Positions 1 through 8,554 of a stretch of DNA of 64,000 bases are shown here, piece after piece (the stretch's first letter is position 1; every line of letters starts with the position of its first letter). The notes under the pieces are model-generated. The model was not told the origin of the DNA. It did no database searches and saw only the letters and a list, made by a program, of their open reading frames with translations. The stretch is from the NCBI RefSeq assembly GCF_029868385.1, contig NZ_JARWNX010000024.1, positions 62,001-126,000 on the forward strand. The letters run 5' to 3'. The position numbers were made by a program, and so were the translations under genes. Origin of the DNA: Nocardia cyriacigeorgica (GTDB taxonomy: Bacteria > Actinomycetota > Actinomycetes > Mycobacteriales > Mycobacteriaceae).

Positions 1-409
1 TGAAGGTGGCGCGGTCGGCGACGCCGTCGGCGTTGAGAACGCCGGTGGCGGCGGCCAATTCGCGCTTGAGGTCCGACAGCATCGGGAACGGGAGGGTCTT
101 GAGATCCTCGTGCTGGGCCCGCCACTGGAAGTGCACGAACTCGTTGTCGACCGAGGCGCCGAGCACCTGGGCGTCACGGTCGGCGAACTCGTCGTTCAGT
201 TTGCCGAACGCGGCGATCTCGGTCGGGCAGACGAAGGTGAAGTCCTTCGGCCAGAAGAACACGATCCGCCATTTGCCCGCATGGTCGTCGCTGGTGATCT
301 GGGTGAAGTAGTCGTCAGGCTGCTGAGCGTCGACCTTCGACAGGTCACCGCCGATCACCGCGGTGAGGTTGTACGCCGGGAACTGGTCGCCGATGGTCAG
401 CAGGGCCAT
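1..409 (-). CDS. ahpC: Alkyl hydroperoxide reductase AhpC (peroxiredoxin), 3' end outside window
   Basis: Typical 2-Cys peroxiredoxin that reduces hydrogen peroxide, alkyl hydroperoxides and peroxynitrite in the cytosol. The visible 136 residues carry the actinobacterial AhpC start (MALLTIGDQFPAY) and the peroxidatic cysteine C61 in the FVCPTE motif. The C-terminal part with the resolving cysteine lies beyond base 1. The start at 409 is preferred over an in-frame ATG at 415 because GAGGAG (416-421) sits six bases from 409 but directly abuts 415. The gene diverges from oxyR, the usual arrangement in mycobacteria and relatives, so peroxide control by OxyR is expected. The partner ahpD would lie outside the window. 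Confidence 0.95.
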   Translation of the reverse strand, partial: MALLTIGDQFPAYNLTAVIGGDLSKVDAQQPDDYFTQITSDDHAGKWRIVFFWPKDFTFVCPTEIAAFGKLNDEFADRDAQVLGASVDNEFVHFQWRAQHEDLKTLPFPMLSDLKRELAAATGVLNADGVADRATF

Positions 410-514
410 GCTCATCTCCTCGTCATGTCGGTAACCGGCGTGATCGAGTGATCAGCCGGGTGCGCAAAAAAGCTCGTCTGTGATCTTGCCCAAGAACCGG
501 TAAAAGGTAAAGGT

Positions 515-560
515 GATAGGTCGCACTACACTGATAGGCGTGACTGATCAGACTTATCAG
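515..560. promoter_or_regulatory. Candidate OxyR-responsive site between ahpC and oxyR
   Basis: The short intergenic region holds a direct repeat GATAGG (515-520 and 533-538, 18 bases apart). It also holds an inverted repeat CTGATA (531-536) with TATCAG (555-560) that spans the oxyR start. Tandem GGTAAA motifs lie just upstream. Position and symmetry fit a LysR-type operator, but the bases do not match a consensus I can vouch for. Confidence 0.3.
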
Positions 561-1448
561 CCAACCCTGTCGCAGCTGCGTGCGTTCGTCGCGATCGCGG
601 AGTACCGGCATTTCGGCACGGCTGCGGCCCGGCTCAATGTGAGCCAGCCCACGTTATCGCAGGCATTGGCCGCGCTCGAACACGGCCTCGGGTTGCAGCT
701 GATCGAACGCAGCACCCGGCGTGTATTGGTGACCGCGGCGGGCATGCGATTGCTGCCGCAGGCGATGGCGACGCTGGAGGCGGCCGACCGATTCCTGGCC
801 TCGGCGACCGGCGACGGCCTCGGCGGCACGCTACGCATGGGCATCATCCCGACCGCCGCGCCCTACATCCTGCCGTCGCTGCTGCCGGCACTGCGCCGCA
901 AACTACCCGCGCTCGTACCGCAGGTGATCGAAGATCAGACCGCTCGCCTGCTCGACGGGTTGCGCACCGGAATCCTCGACGTCGCGGTGCTCGCCCTGCC
1001 CACCGACGCATCGGGCCTGGTCGAAATCCCGCTGTACACCGAGGAGTTCGTCCTGGTGCTGCCGCGTGAGCACGAGCTGGCCGGACGCATCGATATCGAA
1101 CCCGCCGCACTGGACGAGCTGCCCATGCTGTTGCTGGACGAGGGCCACTGCCTGCGGGACCAGACCCTCGAGCTGTGCCGCTCGGCCGACGCTCATCCCG
1201 CCGCGGTCGGTGATACCCGTGCGGCATCACTGGCGACCGTGGTGCAGTGCGTGGCGGGCGGACTCGGCATCACCCTCATCCCGGAGATGGCCGTGGCGGC
1301 CGAAACCGGTCGCGGCACCCTGGAGACGGCCCGCTTCGCGAACCCGGCCCCCGGTCGCACCCTCGGCCTGGTCTTCCGGGCATCGACCGCGCGCGCCGAC
1401 GATTACGCCTACCTCGCCGAGATCATCCGTACCCAGCGTCCCGCCTGA
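540..1448 (+). CDS. oxyR: Hydrogen peroxide-inducible LysR-type regulator OxyR
   Basis: Thiol-based peroxide sensor and transcriptional activator of 302 residues. An N-terminal winged helix-turn-helix (about residues 9-67) includes the typical NVSQPTLSQALAALE recognition region, followed by a LysR substrate-binding fold. The two redox cysteines are present: C204 in GHCLRDQ and C213 in LELC, the spacing of E. coli OxyR. An intact gene here contrasts with the inactivated oxyR of M. tuberculosis. The GTG at 540 is chosen over an upstream in-frame start because homologues begin a few residues before the TYQPT stretch. It is divergent from ahpC, its expected target. Confidence 0.93.
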   Translation: MTDQTYQPTLSQLRAFVAIAEYRHFGTAAARLNVSQPTLSQALAALEHGLGLQLIERSTRRVLVTAAGMRLLPQAMATLEAADRFLASATGDGLGGTLRMGIIPTAAPYILPSLLPALRRKLPALVPQVIEDQTARLLDGLRTGILDVAVLALPTDASGLVEIPLYTEEFVLVLPREHELAGRIDIEPAALDELPMLLLDEGHCLRDQTLELCRSADAHPAAVGDTRAASLATVVQCVAGGLGITLIPEMAVAAETGRGTLETARFANPAPGRTLGLVFRASTARADDYAYLAEIIRTQRPA

Positions 1449-1538
1449 GCCGACCGTTGCGCAGCGCCCGGCAGCGTCGTCGGGACGGTCGATCGTATCG
1501 AGCCCATGCCGCGCGTCGCAGGCTGAGCGCCGAATCCG

Positions 1539-2747
1539 TCAGTCCGCGGTGCGCAGTGCGAAAGGTTCGATCGCGCCGCGTATCAGGGCGCGGGCGTCGA
1601 TGGTGGCGGGGCGGTAGGGCAGGGTGGTGAGGCGGTCGGTCATACCTGGTACCGGATCGTCGATGCGATCGACCAGGCCGAACAGGAACGACCATTCGTG
1701 CTCATCGCTGCCGTAATGGACCACGGTGCCGAACTGTTCGTGGAAGCGGCGCCAGGAACGCTCGAGGGTTTCATTGCGCCACATGGTCGCGCAGCCCGCC
1801 TGTGCGCTGAGCACACCGCCGGGGGCCAGCACCGCGCGACATCGCTGGAGGAACTCCGCCCCGTAGAGGCGGTTGTGCTGCGCGTCCTCGACGCGTTCGT
1901 CGGGCAGGTCGATCACGATGACGTCATAGCGCACACCGTCGGCGGCGGCCTCGGTCAGGAAGTCCCAGCCGTCGGCGAAATGCACCCGGATCGGGCCGGA
2001 ACCGTCGACGGCGTCGGCCAATTCGCCGGTCGTGTACCCGTAGGGCAGGTGCTCGGCGCACAACTGCACCGCCACCCGGTCGATATCGACATGGTCGACC
2101 CTGGTCGCGCCCGCGGCGACCGACAGCTGGCTGGCCACGCCCTCACCGGACCCGATGATGAGCACATTGTCGAGTTTCTCGGCCAGTACGAACGCCGGAA
2201 CCATCATCGCCTCGTGATAGGTGAGCTGCGAGAACTCGGTGGACTGGCGATCGTTGTCGGAGAACAGGCCGATGCCCTGCGCGGTCCGGGCGATGAGCAG
2301 ACGCTGGAAATCGGTCCTGGTGTCCACCAGGACATCCGACAGATCCCAGATGCGGGTCAGACCGGGGCCCAGCGGCTCCTCCACGCGTTGACCGGCCCGG
2401 CCCCTGCGCACAGTGGTCATCCGAACATCCTTGGGTGACAAGGCGTTCCGCAGCAGCTCGACCGTCTTCTCCGCGCTCGCGCCGATGCTGCCGCAGGTGA
2501 ACACGTCGACGAAGATGTCACCGGATTCGGGATAGGTGTGGATCGAGGCATGCGATTCCGCCAGCAGCGCGAGAACGGTCACACCCTGCGGGGTGAACTG
2601 TTTACGCACGACATCGCAGATGGTGACACCGGCGCCCACCAGCGACTCCCGCAACGCGTGCTCGAGCCGTTGCGGGTCGTTGCAGAGATCCGCATCGACC
2701 CCGCCGAACTCGGCCAGCACATGCCAACCGGTGAATTCCGCTGTCAT
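1539..2747 (-). CDS. Fused S-adenosylmethionine decarboxylase / spermidine synthase-like aminopropyltransferase
   Basis: A 402-residue fusion. Residues 1 to about 125 are a prokaryotic AdoMetDC (SpeD) with the self-cleavage site ESH (S65 would become the pyruvoyl group), H70 and C85 in FTCG, the spacing of the Thermotoga enzyme. Residues from about 150 on are a spermidine-synthase fold: YHE substrate-site motif, GSGEG nucleotide loop and the catalytic DLPDE. Such a protein would make decarboxylated AdoMet and transfer its aminopropyl group to a diamine. The gene lies 9 bases downstream of a PLP diamine-forming decarboxylase, and a GAGAGG ribosome site precedes its ATG. SpeD homologues can evolve into ornithine or arginine decarboxylases, so the substrate is inferred. 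Confidence 0.88.
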   Translation of the reverse strand: MTAEFTGWHVLAEFGGVDADLCNDPQRLEHALRESLVGAGVTICDVVRKQFTPQGVTVLALLAESHASIHTYPESGDIFVDVFTCGSIGASAEKTVELLRNALSPKDVRMTTVRRGRAGQRVEEPLGPGLTRIWDLSDVLVDTRTDFQRLLIARTAQGIGLFSDNDRQSTEFSQLTYHEAMMVPAFVLAEKLDNVLIIGSGEGVASQLSVAAGATRVDHVDIDRVAVQLCAEHLPYGYTTGELADAVDGSGPIRVHFADGWDFLTEAAADGVRYDVIVIDLPDERVEDAQHNRLYGAEFLQRCRAVLAPGGVLSAQAGCATMWRNETLERSWRRFHEQFGTVVHYGSDEHEWSFLFGLVDRIDDPVPGMTDRLTTLPYRPATIDARALIRGAIEPFALRTAD

Positions 2748-2756
2748 GGAATCCTC

Positions 2757-3869
2757 TCACTCTCCCTCGGCGCCCACGACATGTACGGCCAAGGGCGCGA
2801 AACCGTTGAACGACACCGACGAATAGCTCGCGGTGTAGGCGCCGGTATCGAGAATCCGGACACGGTCACCGGCGCGCAATGTGGTCGGCAGCAGGACCCG
2901 CGTGCGTTGGTAGAGCACATCGTCGCCGTCGCAGGTCGGACCGGCGAGCACGGCCTCGTCGACGGGGTCGCCGTCGCGTTCGGTGGCGAAACGGTAAGCG
3001 ATGTACTCGTTCTCGGTTTCGGCCAGACCGTTGTAGCGGCCGATGTCGAGATACACCCAGCGCCGCCCGTCCGGCGCGATCCGCACCCCCATCACCTCGG
3101 CGTGCACGACTCCGGCCGTGGCCACCAGGGCGCGTCCCGGCTCCACGACCAGCTCGGCGGTCTCGGGCAGCAACCGCACCGCCGAGCCGATCGTGACCGC
3201 CGCGATCTCGTCGATACCGGGTGCGGGTTCGGCGTAGGACACCGGCAGACCGCCGCCGATGTTCACCGAGGACACCGCAATGTCCTTGTCGGACAATGCC
3301 TCGACGATCCGTGCGGCCTGTTCGATACCGATGCGCCAGGCCTGCGGGTCCAGCTGCTGTGAGCCGACGTGGAAGTAGGGTCCGGCCACGACGAGACCGA
3401 GATCGCGGGCGCGCACCAGCAGCCGCAGCGCCTCCACCGGCGCACAACCGAATTTGGTGCCGAACGGCGTGCGTGAGGGCGGCGCCGCCGATAGGAATCG
3501 GCATTCGACCTCGGCGCCGGGAGCGTGCTCGGCGATCCGCAGCAGATCGTCCTCGGTGTCGAAGGCGAACCGGCGCACCCCCAGCGTGTGTGCGCGAGCG
3601 ATATCGGTGGCCTTCTTGATCGGATTGCCGTAGTACAGCTGCCCAGCGGCGATGCCGAGCCCGAGACACAGTGCGATCTCGCCGACGCTGGCGACATCGA
3701 ACTGTGCGCCTTCGGTGTCGAGGATCCGCAGGATCTCGGGAACCGGGCAGGCCTTCACCGCGAACCGGATCCGTGCCCGTCGCCCCGCCCGGATCAGTGC
3801 GGCGTCGAGGGCGCGATAGTTCTCGCGTACGCGCTCCGGGCGGAGCATCAGGTACGGGGATTCGGGCAT
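2757..3869 (-). CDS. PLP-dependent ornithine/lysine-type decarboxylase (fold type III)
   Basis: 370-residue group IV decarboxylase of the eukaryotic ODC/DAP-decarboxylase fold: an alanine-racemase-like barrel followed by a beta domain. The PLP lysine is K39 in FAVKA. HVGSQ, GGGLP and EPGRALV form the cofactor phosphate site, and GPTCDGDD carries the cysteine supplied by the second subunit in ornithine decarboxylases. That cysteine motif points to ornithine (or lysine) rather than diaminopimelate. The product, putrescine or cadaverine, would feed the aminopropyltransferase encoded next, so the two genes read as a polyamine operon. Exact substrate is inferred. Confidence 0.87.
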   Translation of the reverse strand: MPESPYLMLRPERVRENYRALDAALIRAGRRARIRFAVKACPVPEILRILDTEGAQFDVASVGEIALCLGLGIAAGQLYYGNPIKKATDIARAHTLGVRRFAFDTEDDLLRIAEHAPGAEVECRFLSAAPPSRTPFGTKFGCAPVEALRLLVRARDLGLVVAGPYFHVGSQQLDPQAWRIGIEQAARIVEALSDKDIAVSSVNIGGGLPVSYAEPAPGIDEIAAVTIGSAVRLLPETAELVVEPGRALVATAGVVHAEVMGVRIAPDGRRWVYLDIGRYNGLAETENEYIAYRFATERDGDPVDEAVLAGPTCDGDDVLYQRTRVLLPTTLRAGDRVRILDTGAYTASYSSVSFNGFAPLAVHVVGAEGE

Positions 3870-3966
3870 CGGTGGATCTTTCGGTCGGGCAGCGCAGGAA
3901 CAGTATCAGCGGCCGGTACCCCGGATCGAATCCGTCAAACCCCGAGTTCCGGTGGTCGGTTCCAGC

Positions 3967-6465
3967 TCATCCGGCGGTCACCGTGACCTCGTCGAACACC
4001 ACTTCGCCCGCGGCATCCGACTCGGCCAGATCGACCACACCGACGAAGGCCCAGCCGTGATCGCCCGCTGGATCGTCGAGGGTCTGGCGGACGTGCCAGA
4101 ACCCGGGCCGGGTCTCGACGCGGAACAGTTGCGGGCCGCGTGCGTCCGGACCGGTGCCGATCGAGTCGTACTCGGCGAAATAGGGCTCCAGATCGGCCTG
4201 CCAGTCCGGGCCGGTGCCGAGGTCCTCCAGCGCCTGCCAGCGGCGCAGTGCGGCCAATTCCACCCGGCGGAACATGGCATTGCGCACCAGCACCCGGAAG
4301 GAGCGCTCATTGGCCGAGATCGGCCGGATGGTTTCCGCGCCGAACGCGAGCTGATCGGCGTCGGCCTCGGCACCGGGACTGGTCAGCTGCTCCCATTCGT
4401 CGAGCAGGCTCGAATCCACCTGCCGGACCAGCTCGCCCAGCCATTCGGTGATGTCGTCGAGTTCCTCGGTCCGCGCCGATTCCGGCACGGTGCGCCGCAG
4501 TGCGCGGTAGGCGTCGGCCAGATAACGCAGCACCACACCCTCGGAGCGGGCCAGCTCATAGTGGGAGATCAGTTCGGCGAAGGTCATCGAACGTTCGATC
4601 ATGTCGCGCACCACCGATTTCGGCGACGGCGCGAACTCCGATACCCACGGATGGCCCGCCCGGTAGGTCTCGAAGGCGGGTTCGATGAGTTCGGCCAGTG
4701 GCTTGGGCCAGGTGACCTCCTCGAGCAGCTCCATCCGCTCGTCGTAGTCGATGCCCTCGGCCTTCATCTCGGCGACGGCCTCGCCCCTGGCCTTGTGCTG
4801 CTGCGCCATCAGCAGTTGGCGCGGGTCCTCCAGGGTGGACTCGATGAGCGAGACCACCTCCAGTGTGTAACCGGGGGAGTCGGCGTCGAGCAGTTCGAAA
4901 GCGGCCAGTGCGAACGGTGACAGCGGTTGGTCGAGTGCGAAATCGCGTTGCAGATCGACCGTGAGGCGGGCGCGGCGGCCCGAGGCATCCGGTTCGGAAA
5001 GCTGTTGCACCACACCGGCATCGCGCAGCGCCCGATACAGCCTGATGGCGCGCACAATGTGTTTGCGCTGGGCGGGGCGTGGTTCGTGATTGTCTTCGAG
5101 CAGATGCCGCATGGCGTCGAAACAGTTTCCGGGGCGGGCGATCACATTGAGCAACATCGAATTGGTGACCGCGAACCGCGACACCATCGGCTCGGGCGGC
5201 GCGGCCACCAACCGGTCGAAGGTCTCCGCGCTCCAGGACACGAACCCCTCCGGCGGTTTGCGTCGCTGCACCTTGCGGAGCTTCTTCGGATCGTCGCCGG
5301 CCTTGGCGAGCATCCGGGTGTTCTCCACCTCGTGGTCGGGCGCCTGCACCACCACGGTGCCCATGGTGTCGTATCCGGCGCGTCCGGCCCGACCGGCGAT
5401 CTGATGGAACTCACGGGCCTTGAGCCTGCGGGTCCGTACACCGTCGTATTTGGTGAGGCCGGTGAGCAGCACCGTGCGGATCGGGACGTTGATCCCGACG
5501 CCGAGAGTATCGGTGCCGCACACCACCTTCAGCAGCCCGTCCTGGGCGAGTTTCTCCACCAGCCTGCGGTACTTGGGCAGCATCCCGGCATGGTGCACAC
5601 CGATGCCGTGCCGGATCAGGCGCGAGAGCGTCTTGCCGAAACCGGTGGCGAAGCGGAAACCGCCCAGCGCCTCGGCGATGGCGTCCTTCTCCGCCCGGCT
5701 GGCGAAGTTGACGCTGGTCAACGCCTGTGCGCGTTCCAGCGCGGCGGCCTGGGTGAAGTGCACGACATAGACCGGAGCCTGATGGGTGGTGACCAGTTCC
5801 TCGAGCGTTTCGGTCACCGGGGTGCGCGCATAGGAGAAGGTCAACGGCACCGGACGCTCGGTACCCGCGACCACAGCCGTGGGGCGGCCGGTGCGCCGGT
5901 GCAGATCGGCGGCGAAGAAATCGACCTCGCCGAGCGTGGCCGACATGAGCAGGAACTGCGCGCGCGGCAATTCCAGCAGCGGCACCTGCCAGGCCCAGCC
6001 GCGGTCGGGATCGGCGTAGAAATGGAACTCGTCCATCACCACCTGGCCGATATCGGCGTCCGCGCCCTCACGCAGCGCCAGATTGGCCAGGATCTCCGCG
6101 GTCGCGCAGATGATCGGCGCCTCGGGGTTGACCGCCGCATCGCCGGTGACCATCCCGACGCGTTCGGCGCCGAACACCTCGCAGAGCGCGAAGAACTTCT
6201 CGCTCACCAGCGCCTTGATCGGCGCGGTGTAGTAGGTGCGCTGGCCGCGGGTCAGAGCGAACAGATGCGCACCCACCGCCACCAGGGATTTCCCGGAGCC
6301 GGTCGGTGTCGCCAGGATGACGTTGGACTCCGAGGCCAGCTCCAGCAGCGCCTCGTCCTGCGCGGGATACAGCGGCGTGCCCTGCTCGGCGGCCCACGTT
6401 CCGAACGACTCGTAGAGCGCGTCGGCGTCGGTTCCCGGTATCTCGAGCAGTTCGGTCAGATCCAC
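3967..6465 (-). CDS. Ski2/Mtr4-like DEAD/DEAH RNA helicase with DUF3516
   Basis: 832-residue superfamily 2 helicase. The N-terminal RecA domain has Walker A TPTGSGKS near residue 55, DEFH (motif II, DEFHFY) near residue 147 and the SAT motif in LLMSATLG. The second RecA domain has a GVGINVPIRTVLL stretch and the QIAGRAGRAG motif VI. The C-terminal half is the actinobacterial DUF3516 region, where Ski2-family proteins carry ratchet and winged-helix parts. It probably unwinds RNA in processing or decay. It stands between the polyamine operon and the PAC2 gene on the same strand; the 97-base gap to the decarboxylase suggests separate expression. Confidence 0.88.
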   Translation of the reverse strand: MDLTELLEIPGTDADALYESFGTWAAEQGTPLYPAQDEALLELASESNVILATPTGSGKSLVAVGAHLFALTRGQRTYYTAPIKALVSEKFFALCEVFGAERVGMVTGDAAVNPEAPIICATAEILANLALREGADADIGQVVMDEFHFYADPDRGWAWQVPLLELPRAQFLLMSATLGEVDFFAADLHRRTGRPTAVVAGTERPVPLTFSYARTPVTETLEELVTTHQAPVYVVHFTQAAALERAQALTSVNFASRAEKDAIAEALGGFRFATGFGKTLSRLIRHGIGVHHAGMLPKYRRLVEKLAQDGLLKVVCGTDTLGVGINVPIRTVLLTGLTKYDGVRTRRLKAREFHQIAGRAGRAGYDTMGTVVVQAPDHEVENTRMLAKAGDDPKKLRKVQRRKPPEGFVSWSAETFDRLVAAPPEPMVSRFAVTNSMLLNVIARPGNCFDAMRHLLEDNHEPRPAQRKHIVRAIRLYRALRDAGVVQQLSEPDASGRRARLTVDLQRDFALDQPLSPFALAAFELLDADSPGYTLEVVSLIESTLEDPRQLLMAQQHKARGEAVAEMKAEGIDYDERMELLEEVTWPKPLAELIEPAFETYRAGHPWVSEFAPSPKSVVRDMIERSMTFAELISHYELARSEGVVLRYLADAYRALRRTVPESARTEELDDITEWLGELVRQVDSSLLDEWEQLTSPGAEADADQLAFGAETIRPISANERSFRVLVRNAMFRRVELAALRRWQALEDLGTGPDWQADLEPYFAEYDSIGTGPDARGPQLFRVETRPGFWHVRQTLDDPAGDHGWAFVGVVDLAESDAAGEVVFDEVTVTAG

Positions 6466-6507
6466 CCCGACAACCCTACGGGCCGTCGGCTCCCGTACCG
6501 ATCCAGG

Positions 6508-7467
6508 TCAGCGCTGGTCGTCTCCCTCGCCGAGGTCGAAGCCCTCGCCCTGGTAGCCGCCCTGTTCGGCGAGGAATCGCTCGAATTCGGCACCGAGTTC
6601 GTCGCCGCTGGGCAGTTCACCATCGCCGACCAGCAGGCTCGACTGACGTTCCTGCGCGGAGACGAAGGTGTCGTACTGGCGTTCCAGTGCGTGCACGACC
6701 GTCTCGACCTCGGAATTGCCCGCGATGTGCTCGTTGACCTGTTCACGCACCCGTGCCGCCGCCTCGCCGAGGGCGGCGAGCGGAATCTCCAGGCCCGCGT
6801 TGTCGCTGACGTGCTCGAGCAGCGTCTGCGCGGCCTCCGGATACGCGGTCTGCGCCAGATAGTGCGGCACATGCACCGAGAAACCGAGCGATTCGTGCCC
6901 GTGCTGGGCCATCCGGTACTCCAGCAGCGAGGAGGCGCTGCCCGGCACCTGCAATTCACCCGGCCAGCGCTGGTTCTCATCGATCAGGTCGCGATCGGAG
7001 GAATGCGCGGTGATCCCGAGCGGACGGGTATGCGGGATCGCCATCGGGATGGCGCTCAGACCGATACTGCGGCGCACACCGAGCTGTTCGGCGAGCAGAC
7101 GCACGGCGGTGGTGAACTTCTCCCAGCGCAGATCCGGTTCCATTCCCGACAGCAGTAGGAACGGGGTGCCCGCGGTGTCACGCAGCGCCCACAGGTTCAG
7201 TTCGGGTTCGGCGTAATCGGCGAAGTGATCGGATTTGAACGTCATGAGCGGGCGCCGCGACCGGTAGTCGAGTAGTTCGTCCACATCGAACGAGGCGACC
7301 AGTTCGCTTTCCAGGCTCTCGCGCAGGTGCGTGGTCGCCAGCCGTACGGCATGACCGGCATCGGTGAAGCCTTCGAGTCCGTGCACCAAGACCGGACCCG
7401 AGCCGTCGTCGGACGACAGCTGTGGAGCGGGGAACTCCAGTTCGTACATTCGCGACTCGTAGTCCAT
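6508..7467 (-). CDS. PAC2 family protein
   Basis: 319-residue PAC2 (proteasome assembly chaperone 2-like) protein, the counterpart of mycobacterial Rv2714. The family has a Rossmann-like fold resembling purine phosphorylases; its bacterial role is unknown. The VLVHGLEGFTDAGHA stretch near residue 27 and the FLLLSGMEPD segment are family hallmarks. The ATG at 7467 is chosen over a longer frame because AGGAAGGAG lies about eight bases upstream; the longer N-terminus reads like non-coding sequence. The C-terminus is acidic. Its neighbours ideR and sigB are the same as in M. tuberculosis, though more loosely packed here. Confidence 0.87.
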   Translation of the reverse strand: MDYESRMYELEFPAPQLSSDDGSGPVLVHGLEGFTDAGHAVRLATTHLRESLESELVASFDVDELLDYRSRRPLMTFKSDHFADYAEPELNLWALRDTAGTPFLLLSGMEPDLRWEKFTTAVRLLAEQLGVRRSIGLSAIPMAIPHTRPLGITAHSSDRDLIDENQRWPGELQVPGSASSLLEYRMAQHGHESLGFSVHVPHYLAQTAYPEAAQTLLEHVSDNAGLEIPLAALGEAAARVREQVNEHIAGNSEVETVVHALERQYDTFVSAQERQSSLLVGDGELPSGDELGAEFERFLAEQGGYQGEGFDLGEGDDQR

Positions 7468-7735
7468 CGCGTACTCCTTCCTGCGCGGCGCATCCGGCGT
7501 GCCGACACCGGCGCGCAAGTATCTCGCACCGTTGGCCGCGTCGCCGGGTGTACCACAGTCCATTGTCCCCCATGGGCGATGTACTCCTACGCGCACGGCC
7601 GGACATCGACCCATACGTGGGGGCAACAGCGTCGACGCCACCGGAATTCCCGAGGCGTGGGCATCCGACACCCCTGCGGGCGGCGGTCGGCGTGGCGGGG
7701 GCGGGCCGCTCGGCGAGTTTGGCAGAGTGGGGCGG

Positions 7736-8455
7736 GTGGGCGTGCCGAATTCGACGCACAGGACCGCGCTCGGCCGCGCGGCGGCAGGCGGCGCGCTGGC
7801 GATCGCCGCGCTGGTGACGGCGGGTTGCGGGTCGACCGTGTCGGGTCACCCGACCTCGGCCGAACCGACCGCGGTGACCAGGCAGGTTTCCGGCCCACTG
7901 GCCACGCTGCTCCCGGATCCGGGGGAGTTTCCGGACCGTTATCCGGCGGTGGTGCTGCCGCCGGAGGCCGCGGGGCAGGCCGCGGGCGATCTGGACGGTG
8001 TCGGCGCCGGTGCGAGTGTGCAACCCGCCGAATGCACACCACCGGAAGCCCGTCCGGGTGCCGATCGGCTCGCCGTGGCCGTGGGGACCGACGACGCCGC
8101 GCGCGCCACCCTCACCGTCGAGCTGACCCGCACCGATCAGCCGCTGGTGCGATTGCGTGATCAGATCCGGCAGTGCGAACGGATCCGGGTGTCGCGCGCG
8201 GGTGCGACCGGCACGGTGACCACCGAGTTGGCGCAGGCGCCACAGGTCGACGCCGACGATGCCATGGCCCTGCGGCGCACGGTGACACCCGACGTCGGCG
8301 GCGCCGGTCTGACCCAGTCGATGAGCACACTGATCGCGCAGATCGGCGATGTGCGGGTCACGGTGACCTACATGTCGTTCAGCGATGCCACACCGGATAC
8401 CTCAGCGCTGCAACAGCTGTTCGACACCGCCGTGAACAAGGTCGCGACCAGCTGA
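7736..8455 (+). CDS. Putative secreted lipoprotein
   Basis: About 239 residues beginning with a lipoprotein signal: a short basic n-region (HRTALGR), an alanine-rich core and the lipobox LVTAGC ending in the lipidated cysteine near residue 30. The mature part is soluble and resembles the extracellular sensor-like lipoproteins of mycobacteria (DUF5642/PknH-sensor-like), with a C-terminus VTVTYMSF...LQQLFDTAVNKV typical of that group. The specific function is unknown. GTG at 7736 or 7742 are both possible starts; longer starts would place odd arginine- and glycine-rich sequence before the signal. It diverges from the PAC2 gene and is followed by two DnaA boxes. Confidence 0.75.
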   Translation: MGVPNSTHRTALGRAAAGGALAIAALVTAGCGSTVSGHPTSAEPTAVTRQVSGPLATLLPDPGEFPDRYPAVVLPPEAAGQAAGDLDGVGAGASVQPAECTPPEARPGADRLAVAVGTDDAARATLTVELTRTDQPLVRLRDQIRQCERIRVSRAGATGTVTTELAQAPQVDADDAMALRRTVTPDVGGAGLTQSMSTLIAQIGDVRVTVTYMSFSDATPDTSALQQLFDTAVNKVATS

Positions 8456-8464
8456 AACATGGAG

Positions 8465-8490
8465 TTGTCCACAGGGAAGAGTTATCCACA
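8465..8490 (+). promoter_or_regulatory. Tandem DnaA boxes
   Basis: Two perfect DnaA-box nonamers lie in the same orientation: TTGTCCACA at 8465-8473 (the preferred mycobacterial/streptomycete form) and TTATCCACA at 8482-8490 (the E. coli R1 form), with 8 bases between. They fall in the 99-base gap between the lipoprotein and the DUF4192 gene. This is not oriC: no dnaA, dnaN or box cluster is near. A DnaA-controlled promoter or a titration or reactivation site is possible. Confidence 0.6.
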
Positions 8491-8554
8491 GGTCGGATGA
8501 AAGCCCAGGTCGTGCTCACCTCGCTCGACCAGCGCGCAGTGCAAGCTGCCTGTC

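Noticed and set aside
4927..7158. A 743-residue open frame on the plus strand opposite the DUF3516 helicase and PAC2 genes
   Set aside because: Shadow frame with no recognisable motif; the opposite strand has full helicase motifs and a good PAC2 protein.
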